Below are positions 12,001 through 23,128 of a stretch of DNA of 64,000 nucleotides, piece after piece (the stretch's first letter is position 1; every line of letters begins with the position of its first letter). Source of the stretch: Solanum dulcamara (Eukaryota > Streptophyta > Magnoliopsida > Solanales > Solanaceae); contig NC_077245.1 of NCBI RefSeq assembly GCF_947179165.1, positions 37,751,286-37,815,285 on the forward strand. Reading direction: 5' to 3'. The notes beneath the pieces were generated by a model, which saw only the letters and a program-made list of their open reading frames with translations, made no database searches and was not told the DNA's origin. Position numbers and translations under genes: made by a program.

Positions 12001-12569
12001 TATCTCAGATACGCTTCCAGTTGTATTATATTATGTTTTACATACTCAGTACACATATCGTACTGACCCCCTTTCTCGGGGGGCTGCGTTCATGCCCGCA
12101 GGTACAGATACAGATTTTGGGAGTCCGTCAGCTTAGGATTCCATGCAGCTCAGCTGGAAGAGGCTCCATTGTATCGGAGCCTAGTTTTTGATACTGTCCA
12201 CGGATGTATAGAAATTGTTTTATCCATTCAGGGGTACGGCGGGGGCCCTGTCCTGCCATATGTTGTCATTTATATGTTTAGAGGTCTGCAGACATATATA
12301 TGTGGGTTGTGTATGTCAGTTTGATTCAGCTGAATCTACATGATATATGATATATGTTATTATGTTATGGCAGCCTTGTAGGCTTGCGTGCCCTGTTATG
12401 TTGTGATACAAATGAAAAGGGCTACAGTTTATGAAAATGTTATCGTCTAGTGGGGCTCTGTTACATGATATTGTCTTATTCACGATTCAATGTGACCTCA
12501 GCTAATAGATTTGTGTACGGGGGGTCCAGGTCGGACCCCAGTCGCGACCTACGGGGTTGGGTCGTGACA
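9020..12569 (+). repeat. A 3' LTR
   Basis: Starts TGTTACACCCC after the PPT and ends GGTCGTGACA; 3550 bp. Triple hairpin at 12046-12101. The early part (about 9375-9415) has the short palindromic AGCAGGTGAC/TCACCTACT repeats. Nothing in it looks coding; the short open frames are copies of those in the 5' LTR. Confidence 0.92.
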
Positions 12570-14856
12570 TTATGTTGTTTTTATTAAGTGTATTATATGT
12601 TGTTTAAGTGGTTGGAAATGTAAAAACATCATAGAAATGTTTGACGTTCGAAACAAACTAAATTGGAGTCGCTATAATTAAATTGTCGTCGAAGTAAAGT
12701 GTTGTGCTTGTGGTGTACTGCTGCAAGTGTGTGGGGGTCCTAAAGGTGTTCTAAAAGGGGTGTAGGTGATGCTGGTAGCAGCCACACGACCCCTCGTTTC
12801 GTATAAATAATGGCTTGCAAAATAAAGACTAGAAACCCAATTTTGGTGTCATAATTTTCAGCAGATTATTTGGAGCTTGTGTTGTGTGATGTCGCCATGT
12901 TTTATGTGTATATATGTTGCAGGGTGATGTTGTTGGTTGGCGGTAGTGATTAGGGATGTAATTGGAAATTCGGATAGGGCACTTTATAGGGGAGGTGCTG
13001 CCCAATTTTTGTTAACGTCTTAACTAATTAAAGAACTAGTCGAGGAGACAAATAAGGAAATAGGTTCCATGAATACTAAGGTGCAACTGAGGGCACTGAA
13101 AAGTTAAGGTTGTTGATACTCGCATTTCTTCCATGTTAAATAGGGTCGGAGGACGACGACGTGAACGTGATTAAGAGAAGTCCATACGAGGTATGTGAAG
13201 CTTTCTTTTGGCATGTTTTTGGCATAAGTATGTAATGCTATTCCTTCTTTTGGCATGTTGTGGTATAAGTATGTAAAGTCTATCTGTTCTTTCTTTTGGG
13301 CATGTCTTAGATCTAAGTGACAATTAATATGTGTATGAAGCTTGGGGTAACTCTATTCATGAGCTCTGAACATTATTCATTATTCCTAATTCGTGTTCAC
13401 TATTGAATGTTAAGACTCTTAAAGTAGTTAAGCTTCCATTCCTGAAGTCTTCTATAAATGTTGAGAAGTAGCGTATGTAAGGTTATTCTTCCTCTCCTTT
13501 GGCATGACTTAGATGTAAGTATTGTGTATATGATGTTTGAAGTTATTCCACTCTTAAAACTCTGAGGGTGAGTTAAGACTCTTGTTCACTTCCTACTGAT
13601 TAAAACTCCTGTAACAAGTTGAGTCATTACTTTTCAAGTCTTCCATGTGATAGGAAGTGGTGCATGTAAAGCTTGTGTTTTCCTACTTCTAGAAAGACTA
13701 GACTAAAGGTTCTATAGGACATGGATTTGGATATAGCCCCATTTATAGATTCTGGATGTAACTCATGACTTGTACCCACTTTTGAATGATAAGGGCCTTG
13801 AAGTAGTTGAACTACGACCTTTGAGCCTCATATAGGTTGGATAGTGTTGGGATGTGTAAGCTCCTATACCTAGGGGCTCTTGAACATGCTTTATGATGAT
13901 ATCTAAGGGAGGTTTGATATGTTACAGAGTTTTGCATGCACGTATATGCATTATGATATATATATGAATCGGGCCGGACGTACCTCGACACATTTTTCTA
14001 TGTAAGGATCGGGTCGTACGTTCCACGATAGATTATGCATTATACGGATCGGGCCGTCGTACCTCGGCATTATTATGCATTATACGAATCAGGCCATCAT
14101 ACCTCGGCATTATTATGTATTATACGGATCGGGCCGTCGTACCTCAGCATTATTATACATTATATGGATCAGGCCGTCGTACCTCGGCATTACTATGCAT
14201 TATACGGATCGGGCCATCGTACCTCAACATTATTATGCATTATACGGATTAGGCCGTCATACCTTGGCATCATCATGTAATATACTGATTAGGCCATCGT
14301 ACCTCGGCATTATCATGCGATACATGTACCTCATTTTCTGCATCCTTGTTCAGTTGTTATCTCACTAATGTCTGCTTATATACTCAGTACATGTATCGTA
14401 CTGACTCTCCATTCTTCGGGGGGCTGCGTTTCATGCCCGCAGTTACAAATGTTAAGTTCAGAGATCCGCCAGCTCTGAATTTCCGCTCACCTATGATTTC
14501 GGAGGCTAGTTGTTTTTGTATTGGTCCTCCGATGTATATATATATTTGTTTATTCAGGGGTACAATGGGGGCCCTGTTCCTCCATATGTTACCGTACTAT
14601 TTTTAGAGGTCTGTAGACATATATGTGTGGGTTGTTCATGAGGTTATTTCGGTTGTGCCTATATGGCACGTTGTGAATGTTTTTGTTATGGCAGCCTTGT
14701 CGGCTTGGATTCTCTTTCATGATACGATACGAATGAAGGAGGCTACATGAACATGAAAAAGTTTTGACCTATTGGGGTTTTGGTTATATTTGAAAGTTAT
14801 GTATACGGGGGTCTAGGTTGGACCTCAATCACGACCTATGGGGTTGGATCATGACA
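12570..14856 (+). repeat. F: 3' part of a gypsy LTR, host of A
   Basis: Sequence right after A continues the body of a related but diverged LTR, with the block GGGGAGGTGCTGCCC near 12990, the triple-hairpin block at 14384-14442, and the end GGGTTGGATCATGACA at 14856. The terminal hairpin survives with G-T pairs (GGGGTCT/GGACCTC near 14804-14822). Its first part lies left of A, outside the window. It is inserted in the gag of K, so it is a solo LTR or a 3' LTR. It is more decayed than A, as expected for an older insertion. Confidence 0.8.
14034..14320 (+). repeat. 40-bp tandem repeat in the F LTR
   Basis: About seven copies with an exact 40-bp period, with the ACCTCGGCAT core starting at 14061, 14101, 14141, 14181, 14221, 14261 and 14301. 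Each unit has CGGATCGGGCCGTCGTACCT. The repeated open frames here are by-products. Other LTRs have degenerate GAGTCCC...GGGCCGG repeats at this place, so F expanded one unit. Confidence 0.9.
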
Positions 14857-15735
14857 TTCCCCCAGATGACCGATCGACCTAGCCCTCTTAGGCTGACCTC
14901 TATCAAAATCTCTGTTGGGATGACTCCTTCTATGTCGCACTTCTACCCCTTGGGCGTACGCTTGTACCCGGGCAATGTCTATGCCTAGCTGAGAAGCCAT
15001 GGCCATGCAGCTATCAACCAAATAAAGGTCCAAGCCCATCACATAATGGTGCACCCTATCTACCATAACAGCTACCACTGTGGGGGCATGCCTCACCAAT
15101 GAGTCAAATTTGAGGATATAGTCTTGAATATTCCTGCCGTTTTGCTTCAACTAAATAAATTTATCGACCCTGGCTCATCTCATTTCTAGTGGGAGAAAGT
15201 GGCTAACAAAGGCTTTTATAAATTCATCTCATTCAGCTGGAGGAGCACCCTCACCCCTCGATAATTCCCAAGACTCGTGCCAATTAGCGGCCACATCACA
15301 CAGCCGATAGGAGGTCAATTCAACTGACTCAGTCTCTAAAGCCCTAATGATTCGCAGTGTACGCTGCATTTGTCGAATGAATTCCTATGGATCTTCTACA
15401 GGTCTCGATCCATGAAATTCTTGAGGGTTACAGGCTAGGAAAACACAGACCCTCAAACTATCTTGTCTATTGGCATCATCTGGGCCATGCCTTCGAGCTT
15501 GTCCTGCCATCAGTCCAGTGCTGTGGGGTTGGAGGCTCCTGTATCGGAGGTTCAGGGTCTGCGGCTGCTGCTGCCCTAAACTCCTCTGAGGGTGGCGGTG
15601 TAGTAGAGCTCGCTGACTATTTAGTATAATCCTTGGCGTAAACTGGACACAGGCCTTGGTAACTCTCGGGGTCTAACTAGTTTCCCCTACTGCTGACTTA
15701 CCCTTCTGGGCAGTGATTGCTTTCCTTGGAGGCAT
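14857..15735 (-). pseudogene. K gag, broken, cut by F
   Basis: On the minus strand the likely start is at 15735 (MPPRKAITAQKGKSAVGETS, then a stop). Frameshifts follow, then a clear Ty3/Gypsy gag core: WDEFIKAFVSHFLPLEMR, KQNGRNIQDYILKFDSLVRH, and DRVHHYVMGLDLYLVD. This matches the retrotransposon gag family of chromoviruses. The longest clean stretch is about 98 residues (14857-15150). It stops at the F insertion, so the C-terminal zinc knuckle lies outside the window. Gag would form the particle that packages element RNA. This copy is dead (early stop, several frameshifts) but far better kept than anything in A, B, C or I. Confidence 0.85.
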
Positions 15736-15936
15736 CACTGTAAACATATAGGTAGGTTAGTAAAGGATCATCTAAAAGCATAGCTCTATCGCACGATCTA
15801 AGATAAGAAATAAGTAATATCCTAAATGTCCTGTAGCCTCCTATTTATAGATATGGTGCATAACACACCGATAAGTAAGCCTCTACTAGACATAGTCTGT
15901 GGACACTCTAAGAAAGAACTGCTCTGATACCACTTT
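15736..15936 (-). other. K leader with PBS
   Basis: The PBS on the minus strand is at 15921-15932 (plus strand GCTCTGATACCA), four bases from the LTR. The leader matches those of A, B, C and I, which links the coding K type with the non-coding elements. Confidence 0.8.
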
Positions 15937-16272
15937 TGTCATGACCCAACCCCGTAGGCCATGTCGAGTGCCCAAACTAGACACATAGGTGTATCTCTAC
16001 CTCCTACAAATAACCTATCTCCTGTTTATAGTTAAAATGCACTAACAGGTAAGAAAACATACAAGCCGACAAGGCTGTTGTAACGTATATGGTCATTCTA
16101 TAGTACACATACACGTGAGCCGACAAGGATGCCACGACACAAGAAATGCCCCAATTCATAAGTCATATTAGCACAGTTGTACATACACGCATATACGACT
16201 CATATACCACTAATATACAACTCATAAACAGCATATATACAACTCATATATAACTTATATACACACCCAACC
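15937..16272 (-). repeat. K/G LTR, first part
   Basis: Plus strand begins TGTCATGACCCAACCCC, the reverse of an LTR 3' end. It is interrupted by I at 16273 and resumes at 26097. The terminal hairpin is at 15968-15984 (minus strand GTGTCT/GGGCAC with wobble pairs). The stretch 16190-16262 is rich in imperfect CATATATACAACTC repeats. Confidence 0.85.
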
Positions 16273-19229
16273 TGTCACGACCCAATCCCATAGGCCGCGA
16301 CTAGGGTCCGACCTGGACCCCCGTATACATATCTATCAGCTGTGGTCACATTGAACTATAAATAAAACAATATTATGTAACAGAGCCCCACTATACGATA
16401 ACATTTCATAAACCTGTAGCCCTTTTCGTTTGTATCACAACATGACAAGGCACGCAAGCTGATAAAGCTGCCATAATATAATAACATATATCATATATCA
16501 TGTAGACCCAGCTGAATCAAACTGACATATACAACCCACATATACATGTCTGCAGACCTCTAAAAATATAAATGACAACATATGGAAGGACAGGGCCCCT
16601 GCCGTACTACTGAATGGACTAAACAATTTTATACATCAGTGGATAGTATCAAAAACTAGGCCCTGATACAATAGAGCCTCTTCCAGCTTAGCTGCATGGA
16701 ATCCTAAGCTGACGGACTCCTAAAATCTGTATCTGTACTTGCGGGCATGAACGCAGCCCCCCGAGAAAGGGGGTCAGTACAATATATGTACTGAGTATGT
16801 AAAACGTAACATAATATACTAGAGGTATATTTGAAATAGAGAAGCAGGGGAATAAATTATCAAATTGAAGACATGTACCTATACTCTGTGAATCATAAAA
16901 GCATGCATACTCAATTTATACAATATAGATGGCCCATTTAGGGGTCTGGTAAGTCACATTTGTAGGACCATCATAGGCCCGACGCCATCACCACCTTATT
17001 ACAACACATCATCATATATATACATATATACCCGGCCCTCTAGTGAGGAGCTTGGTGAACAATGCAGTAAATTGTGCATGATAACGTACCCGGCCCGGGA
17101 CTTGGTAAAAGAAGGGTTACAGTATACATGAGTAGAGTAGTGAGTAACTATATGCAATTGAAATCATTATCAGAGACTTGACAAAATAAGAAAGTTAAGC
17201 CTTTGTTTGAGGACACGAGTAATGGTGTAGTCATCTCGAGTGTCCTCTAAATGCCATTATGGGCTGTCTCAAAAGTAATCTCAGGGACCCTAGGCATGTA
17301 TTAACATGGGGCCAAATCATTTATGGAATCAAAAACACTTAATCTCGTATAGTTTTTAAGACTTAGAACCTGTACATTTAGTACCTCTTTAACATATAAA
17401 AGTTTCCAAGGAAATAGTTTGACTATTGTAAGAGTTCAATATTCAGAAGTAAAAAGAGATGTTTAAGAATGGAGTTACCCCGGAGATCAGATCATATTCA
17501 ACTTACAACTAAGACAAAGACATGCCCAAAAAAATAGAATATGCTTTATGTAGTCTGTACTTTCCTTCAGGTGATCTTCATATACATATTTCGTACCCAT
17601 CCCATCATGGGGCTCGGTGAACCACTATGACATCATAATCTCCTTTTCGTAACAAATACATATCAAGGGAAATGAGAGATAGTTGTACGTACTTATACCA
17701 AACTATGCCAAGAGAAAGCTTTACATACTTCTTGTGAGTTACTCATTATCCCGTTCGCCTCGTCGTCCTTTGAATCTATTCAACATGAAAGTAATACGAA
17801 TATCAACCACTCTTAGCTTTCCAGCATCTTAGGTTGCACCTTAGCATTCCTGGAATCTATTTCCTTTTCCGTCTCTTCGACTAGTTCTTTAATTAGGTAA
17901 GGCATTAATGAAAATTTGGCAGCACCTCCCCTATAATGTACCCTATCCGAATTTCCAATTCCCCTCCTAATACCTAAAGCCAACCAACCACAAAAACCTG
18001 CATCATATGTTTAAGCAGTTCACATCAACAATATACAACATAAACTCCAAACGACTAGCCCGAAGCTACAATACCAAAATAAGATTTCTAGTTTCCATTT
18101 TGTAAAAAACTTTAACCGTACGAAGCGAGGGTCGGGTGGCTGCAACTAGAAGCTCCCCCACATATTTTAGGACACACTTATACCCTGCAACACGCACCAC
18201 ACAACTAGCAGCCTCCATACATACAACGCCTCATTTCGCCTACAATTTAACTACAACGACTTCGATTTCGATTGTTTCTACCGTCGAGCACTTCCACAAC
18301 TTTTTTTATACTTCCACCATCATAAAAGGTTTATAATACACTATATGAAAACCCCATAAAGTCTAAATTTAAAGGAGAAGTCTTACCTTACCCGAAATTG
18401 GCAAAACTAGCCAATATTGCGCCTCAGAATTCTTTAGTCGCACTGAAACTGTGTGGACTGTTTTCTGTCCGTTTTGGCTGCACCAAGCAATGATTTTATA
18501 CTTATAATACCTACATATCATCGTGGTATACGCTAGATAATTAATTTACGAAACGAAATCAGGACGTACCTTGATTTTCCTCCTAATCCTTCACTCTTTT
18601 CTCTATAAGCTCTAGGATTTTTGTTCTTGGTTTTGGCTGAAATTTAAGATAAGAATCAGCCTCTTAGTCACAATATACATATATATAGGTGTTCTTAGGA
18701 GGTGAAATGTGTCATCCCCTAAGGGTGACACGTGTCCAGACCCTATTGGGCCACTGCATACATTTTTCCAATTAGGGGCTGCCATGTGGTAGTGTGGTCG
18801 ACCTCCCCCAAGCAGGTGGGTCACCTACATGACCCCAAGTAGGTGGGTCACCTACTTGCTTGAGGTTCTGCCACATGTCACTCCATTGGTTGCCATGTGT
18901 CATCCTTTCCCCTTCCTCGTGGGTTCGTAATCTTGTCTTATTTTAAGAACCTATGTAATCCATGATATGCAAGCTTTGTACGTACTCCAATATCTTAAGT
19001 ATGTAAGACTTCTAAGTTAGTAGCTTACATGGGTAAATCGATTCCTACGACAAATCCCTTGGCCTCTAATTCCTTCCGGATTCTTATGGCTCTATTTCCA
19101 ACCTTCCCTACTATGGAGTATCACATTCTCTCTTTGTAGATGCGCTTGATAGTGTCGTAGCGTAAATGGCTCACATAATAATGTCTCAGGAACTTAAGAC
19201 ATTCCGAGTTAAAAATGTGGGGTGTAACA
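16273..19229 (-). repeat. I 3' LTR
   Basis: Bounded by TGTCACGACCC on the left and GGGGTGTAACA on the right (plus strand), next to the reversed PPT. Triple hairpin at 16739-16794. Tandem palindromic CAGGTGGGTCACCT units at about 18795-18860. Nothing in it looks coding. Confidence 0.92.
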
Positions 19230-19265
19230 TCCTTCCCCCCTTTAGAACATTCGTCCCCGAATGTT
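19230..19265 (-). other. I polypurine tract and hairpin
   Basis: The plus strand reads TCCTTCCCCCCTTT (19230-19243), then the inverted repeat AACATTCG/CGAATGTT with loop TCCC on this strand (19246-19265), the mirror of A. Confidence 0.85.
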
Positions 19266-19427
19266 AAACAAAACTTTCCTTAGCAGCTTATACAAATCGT
19301 AGGGAGATTTTTTTTATTGTTTCCATAACACCTAATTCTATCCAAGTACTTAATATATGAATTTCAGGAGTTGGGGTTACCTGCTGACGTTGGGAATAGG
19401 TGCGAATACCTATGTTTTATGTTCTCT

Positions 19428-20315
19428 TCAGTTTCCCCGGTCATTCTCTTTCTGGTTTCGGGTTTTCCACCGTATCTTGATGGAAGGCACGTTTTTAATC
19501 CACAATCTTCCAGTTTGTCGGTCTAAGATGGCGATAGGTTTTTTTTTCTCATAGTATTCCATCTCTCGGATATCATCTATGGAATATACCCTGGGTGACT
19601 CGTCAGTACCCTTGTGAAGCATTCCTATTGGATGGACTGGGCGCATAGTTTCCAAATGAGGTGGTAAGCTCAACTTACCAGCCCTGTTGTCCACCTTATG
19701 AGCAACTTCATACAGTCTAATATATTTTGGGTTAAGTTCTCTTTTCTGGGTGACTCCATTATGAAAATTCAATCATCTATTTGAACTCTGAATGTCGATG
19801 TCGATTATCTATATGTCATTTCTGTCGACTCTGGGTTGTTAGTCAATAGTTTGCTTAATCCTGTTTGGCCTACCAACTTAGTCTTTTCCCCAACAGGGGG
19901 ACATATACACTCTACCTTACAACATCTTGTAGGGGATCATCTAAATACTGGAATGGTAGCCCCTCTCATAGACAAGCTCAATAAGTGGTGGACGATCATC
20001 TGAGTTACTCTTAAAGCCAACCATATAAGCCCGTAATATATCTTCTAACGTCTGATAGTATGCTCAGTCTGTTCAGCAGCTCGAGGGACAAACAGGGGTA
20101 CTAAGATCTACTTGTGTTCCCGATCTCTTCTTGGATTGATGTCCAAATGTTAATCATTTTTGAAGTCCTTCTATCTAAGTTATTAGCTGGGGAAACCTCA
20201 CGGAACCTTATTACCTCCATGTTCTATAACTCCACCTAATTTTGGTTGCATGGGTGCTCTTAATTGGAGGTAAATAGGCTGATTCATTAGCCTACTCACA
20301 ATAACCCATATAGTA
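19428..20315 (-). pseudogene. Degraded integrase region of I
   Basis: The minus strand has an open stretch 19428-19772 with the C-terminal part of gypsy integrase: KLSLPPHLETMRPVHPIGML, then KPIAILDRQTGRL and a basic tail. D has the same block (63662-63853). Around 20260-20315 a trace of the core start is visible (VSRLMNQPI-like). The frame between is broken by stops. The integrase would insert the cDNA; this copy cannot. Confidence 0.75.
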
Positions 20316-20714
20316 CCCTACTCTTACAGAGTATAAAATAGGTGCGTAATGACGTTGATAATTTGGGAATCGTTAGCCTCATATAGTCCTTCTCAACTCT
20401 TTTCAGAACTTTAACTGGCACTCTATCTTTTGGGTCTTTTTTCTTCTCTTTTTTTCCAATCCTTAGGGTTGGATACCGAATAATGCTGCAGTCCCCTCAT
20501 ATAACGGCTCTCACAGTTGTTCTATGCTTTGTCTAACATGATCTGGTATAATTCTGAAGGAATTTTGGCATATAACCTCGCCATCCTGTAGTACCCAGCT
20601 AGTTCTGCCAGTTTTACTTAAACCCTTCTTACAACTCCCTTAACATAACTTATAGTACTCTAGGAACATAATCTTATGTCGTTTCTCCACTGCTAGTTCA
20701 GATTCTTCCATCTC

Positions 20715-20828
20715 ACGTGACCACACCCGCACTATCGCACTAAATTCCAGCAGAATTTAGAAGTTAAGCATGCTTGGGCGAGAGTAATACTGGGATGGGT
20801 GACCTCCCTGGGAAGTCTTCGTGTTGCA
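20715..20828 (+). pseudogene. 5S rRNA-derived segment, antisense to element I
   Basis: The plus strand reads ACGTGACCACACCCGCACTA, then AGAAGTTAAGCATGCTTGGG, GCGAGAGTAATACTGGGAT and GGGTGACCTCCCTGGGAAG, ending CTTCGTGTTGCAT. This covers the full length of plant 5S rRNA. The A box has one change, the intermediate element is nearly intact and the C box has one extra C. The element is on the minus strand, so the segment is antisense to it, as in A. Both copies share AGCATGCT and the altered first half, so they descend from one capture. Confidence 0.85.
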
Positions 20829-20944
20829 TTTCATTGCAATTCTTGGAATAATATGTGGGGCACTCAATTTAGCCCAAGATTTACTTTAGCATCGTCTCGG
20901 TCGTCCCACCTGGTCGCACTTCTTTCCTTTCCCCTATTCATCCT

Positions 20945-21250
20945 GTGTTCTTCTCATCTTTTATCACAGGAGGCCTTCTATTCTTTTGTCCTTGGTTATA
21001 TATCTATCGCAGCATCATTTGCGACCAACTCTATAGCCAACATCTTGGCTTTTGGTCTAGCATGCTGTCATTATCCTTCGTAGTGTCTCTTGAGTTATTC
21101 GATATCCTTTCATGGTTACACTCTTTTGTTTTTGTACGCAATCGCCTTCTAGTGTTATGTTGTTCAGGGTCTCCTCACAAACTTCTTAACACTACCTTAT
21201 GTAGCATTCTGGTTCCCATCCAATTATTGGTAGCTTGCGGACCTTTCTAA
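20945..21250 (+). other. Antisense ORF of 101 codons, counterpart of 6942-7247
   Basis: Same length and mostly the same residues as the reverse-strand ORF of A (PWLYIYR, SSMLSLSFVVSLELFDIL). It starts 117 bp after the 5S segment on the same strand; in A the gap is about 355 bp because A has roughly 240 extra bases. Hydrophobic, no recognised domain. Function unproven. Confidence 0.3.
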
Positions 21251-21347
21251 CTTGGTTCAGTAAGATATCTTATTGAAGTTTAGACGTCTATCTCAAATAT
21301 ATTGCCATATCAATTGCCTCCTCCTACTTTTTCCATTTTCTCATTAA

Positions 21348-21359
21348 CTTCCCCCCTTT
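21348..21359 (-). other. Internal polypurine tract copy (I)
   Basis: Plus strand CTTCCCCCCTTT, the reverse of AAAGGGGGGAAG, at the place matching 6833-6844 in A. Confidence 0.45.
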
Positions 21360-21734
21360 AGAGGGTACTCGTACTTTCATCTGCTTGTACCTTGCTCTAT
21401 GTCTCTTTGTCCAGTCTCAATTTCGCCTAATCTCTTCCTCCAATCTACTTGGTATTGCATCATGTCTCTGTCTATCTGCATATTTTATAATTGGACTATC
21501 CACGTACAGAGCCTTTACTAAATTATGAAGCGATGAGAACCTTTCTATATTTAATGTGATGTCTTATCCACTAATCGGTACTTGAATAATCTGACCCAAG
21601 GAATAACTTATCCAGGGCCACCTTCTACTTTTCCTTTTCCCAAAATTACTTCGCACCTGTAGTCGTTCCAACTCCAATTAGGCAGTGCTAGTATTCCGAC
21701 GATAACTATTTAAGGTTTCCTTGAAGTAGTAGCT

Positions 21735-21923
21735 TTATCCCAACTTATATCCTTTGCTTCTTGGGGCGAGTAGAAGTTGCGCCATTTGTTCCTTAAGTTT
21801 TTCATCCTCATCCCTTAAGGGTTCCACTATTTCTGGGGCGACATTGTGTACACGCGTCATTTTTTTATATCTTAAGCCACATGCTCTTACTGCGTTCTCA
21901 ACGCAGGCCTTTAACTTAGTCAA
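21735..21923 (-). pseudogene. Short ORF shared with A (sense)
   Basis: Sixty-two codons on the element's sense strand, with ENAVRACGLRYKKMTRVHNV and IVEPLRDEDEKLKEQMAQLL. It corresponds to 6535-6780 in A with conservative changes. Family not recognised. Confidence 0.35.
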
Positions 21924-22479
21924 CGCGTACTAAGTGCATCTTATTAGTGGTTCCACTTTATCCCTGCATACTCATATCACACTGTTCAATTCATACTTAC
22001 ATATCCCCTTTTTAATTCGTACTCGTGTTCAGTTCCTGACATCTCTTTGAGGTGCTTCTGTTAGAAGTTCTTTTCCTAATTAGTTGGTGGAGAACTATAA
22101 ACTGTTATCGTAAATCATTTTTCAATCATTGTTGGAAGAAACCAGAACCTCTTAAACATCACAGTACTTCCCTTTTAATACTTGACCTACCTGGTCCCCT
22201 TCCGAGTTTATCCTCGAGTTGTGAATAACTCATCTAATTTACAATAGGAGTCGGGGGTTTGGCATTTTCAAAAATGAGTGAAGCTCAATTACTGGACATC
22301 TTACCTTTCAACCTGAGCTTCTCTTTTTTTTTCTACAGCACAATTACGGCTAGAGATACTGTGGTCTGAACTATACTGCTCATACAGACTTTTGTTTCTC
22401 CGTAATAAACTTCTCCGAGTGAAAAGGGTATCCCTTATGGACGACCTGAAAGGTACCTCTTACAGCTTTAGTTAACCAT

Positions 22480-23128
22480 AATGGGGGTACTTGGTATCAA
22501 CATCCAAGACATCTTAAGACTCTATGTTTCATTCTCTTTTCTTGTTCTGGGAAAATTTTGACAGAGTTTCCTCTATACTTCTTATTATCCCAAAACCTGC
22601 ATGCAGAAAATACCAATAATGCCTCACAGGGCCAACAATACATATCATATCACAGCCGCACAGGGCTTTCAATGTCATCTCATATCGCAGCCACACAGGG
22701 CTTTTAACATCAATAATAATATAAAAATACTAGACTTACCTCATATGTCCAACTTCAAACTGCATCTGTTGCACTTCCTGTCTGCTTTCCTTTTAGGTTT
22801 CAACTTTACATTTCAATAGTACTTCAATACCTTACCCAATGGATATCTTCTGTGGCTTTACTTTACTTATCTGCATGTTTCGTAACTTTTCATGTCGTCA
22901 ATTACATCCTTCTGTTGGTGTCGTCATTCTGTTAAGATCCAAGGTTAGTAAAAGGAATTTTCCTATGACTCGGATCTAAAGCACGATCTTAGATATGAAA
23001 GAAAGGTAACATCCTAAATGTCCTATAACTTCCTATTTATGGATGTGGCGTGTAACACATCGATAATCAAGACTCTACTAGAATCGATCTGCAGACAATC
23101 CAATGATGAACTGCTCTGATACCACTTC
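22480..23128 (-). other. I leader and PBS
   Basis: The reversed PBS GCTCTGATACCA is at 23113-23124. The leader repeats at 22620-22705 correspond to those of A, B and C. No coding sequence. Confidence 0.8.

Larger units (their letters stand above)
2276..12569 (+). mobile_element. A: non-autonomous gypsy LTR retrotransposon with antisense 5S segment
   Basis: The element consists of a 5' LTR (2276-5322; its first roughly 500 bp lie left of E1, outside the window), an internal region (5323-9019) and a 3' LTR (9020-12569, 3550 bp). The parts of the two LTRs that can be compared (2276-5322 and 9523-12569) are both exactly 3047 bp. They differ by about 30 substitutions counted by eye, so insertion was recent. 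The internal region has a PBS, a leader and a PPT, but gag, protease and RT are not recognisable and the integrase traces are full of stops. It also holds a 5S rRNA-derived segment on the opposite strand. A is inserted in an LTR of F: F sequence resumes at 12570. Confidence 0.9.

Noticed and set aside
14034..14320. Possible CRISPR-like array
   Set aside because: Units are contiguous with no spacers and lie in a plant LTR; it is a simple tandem repeat.
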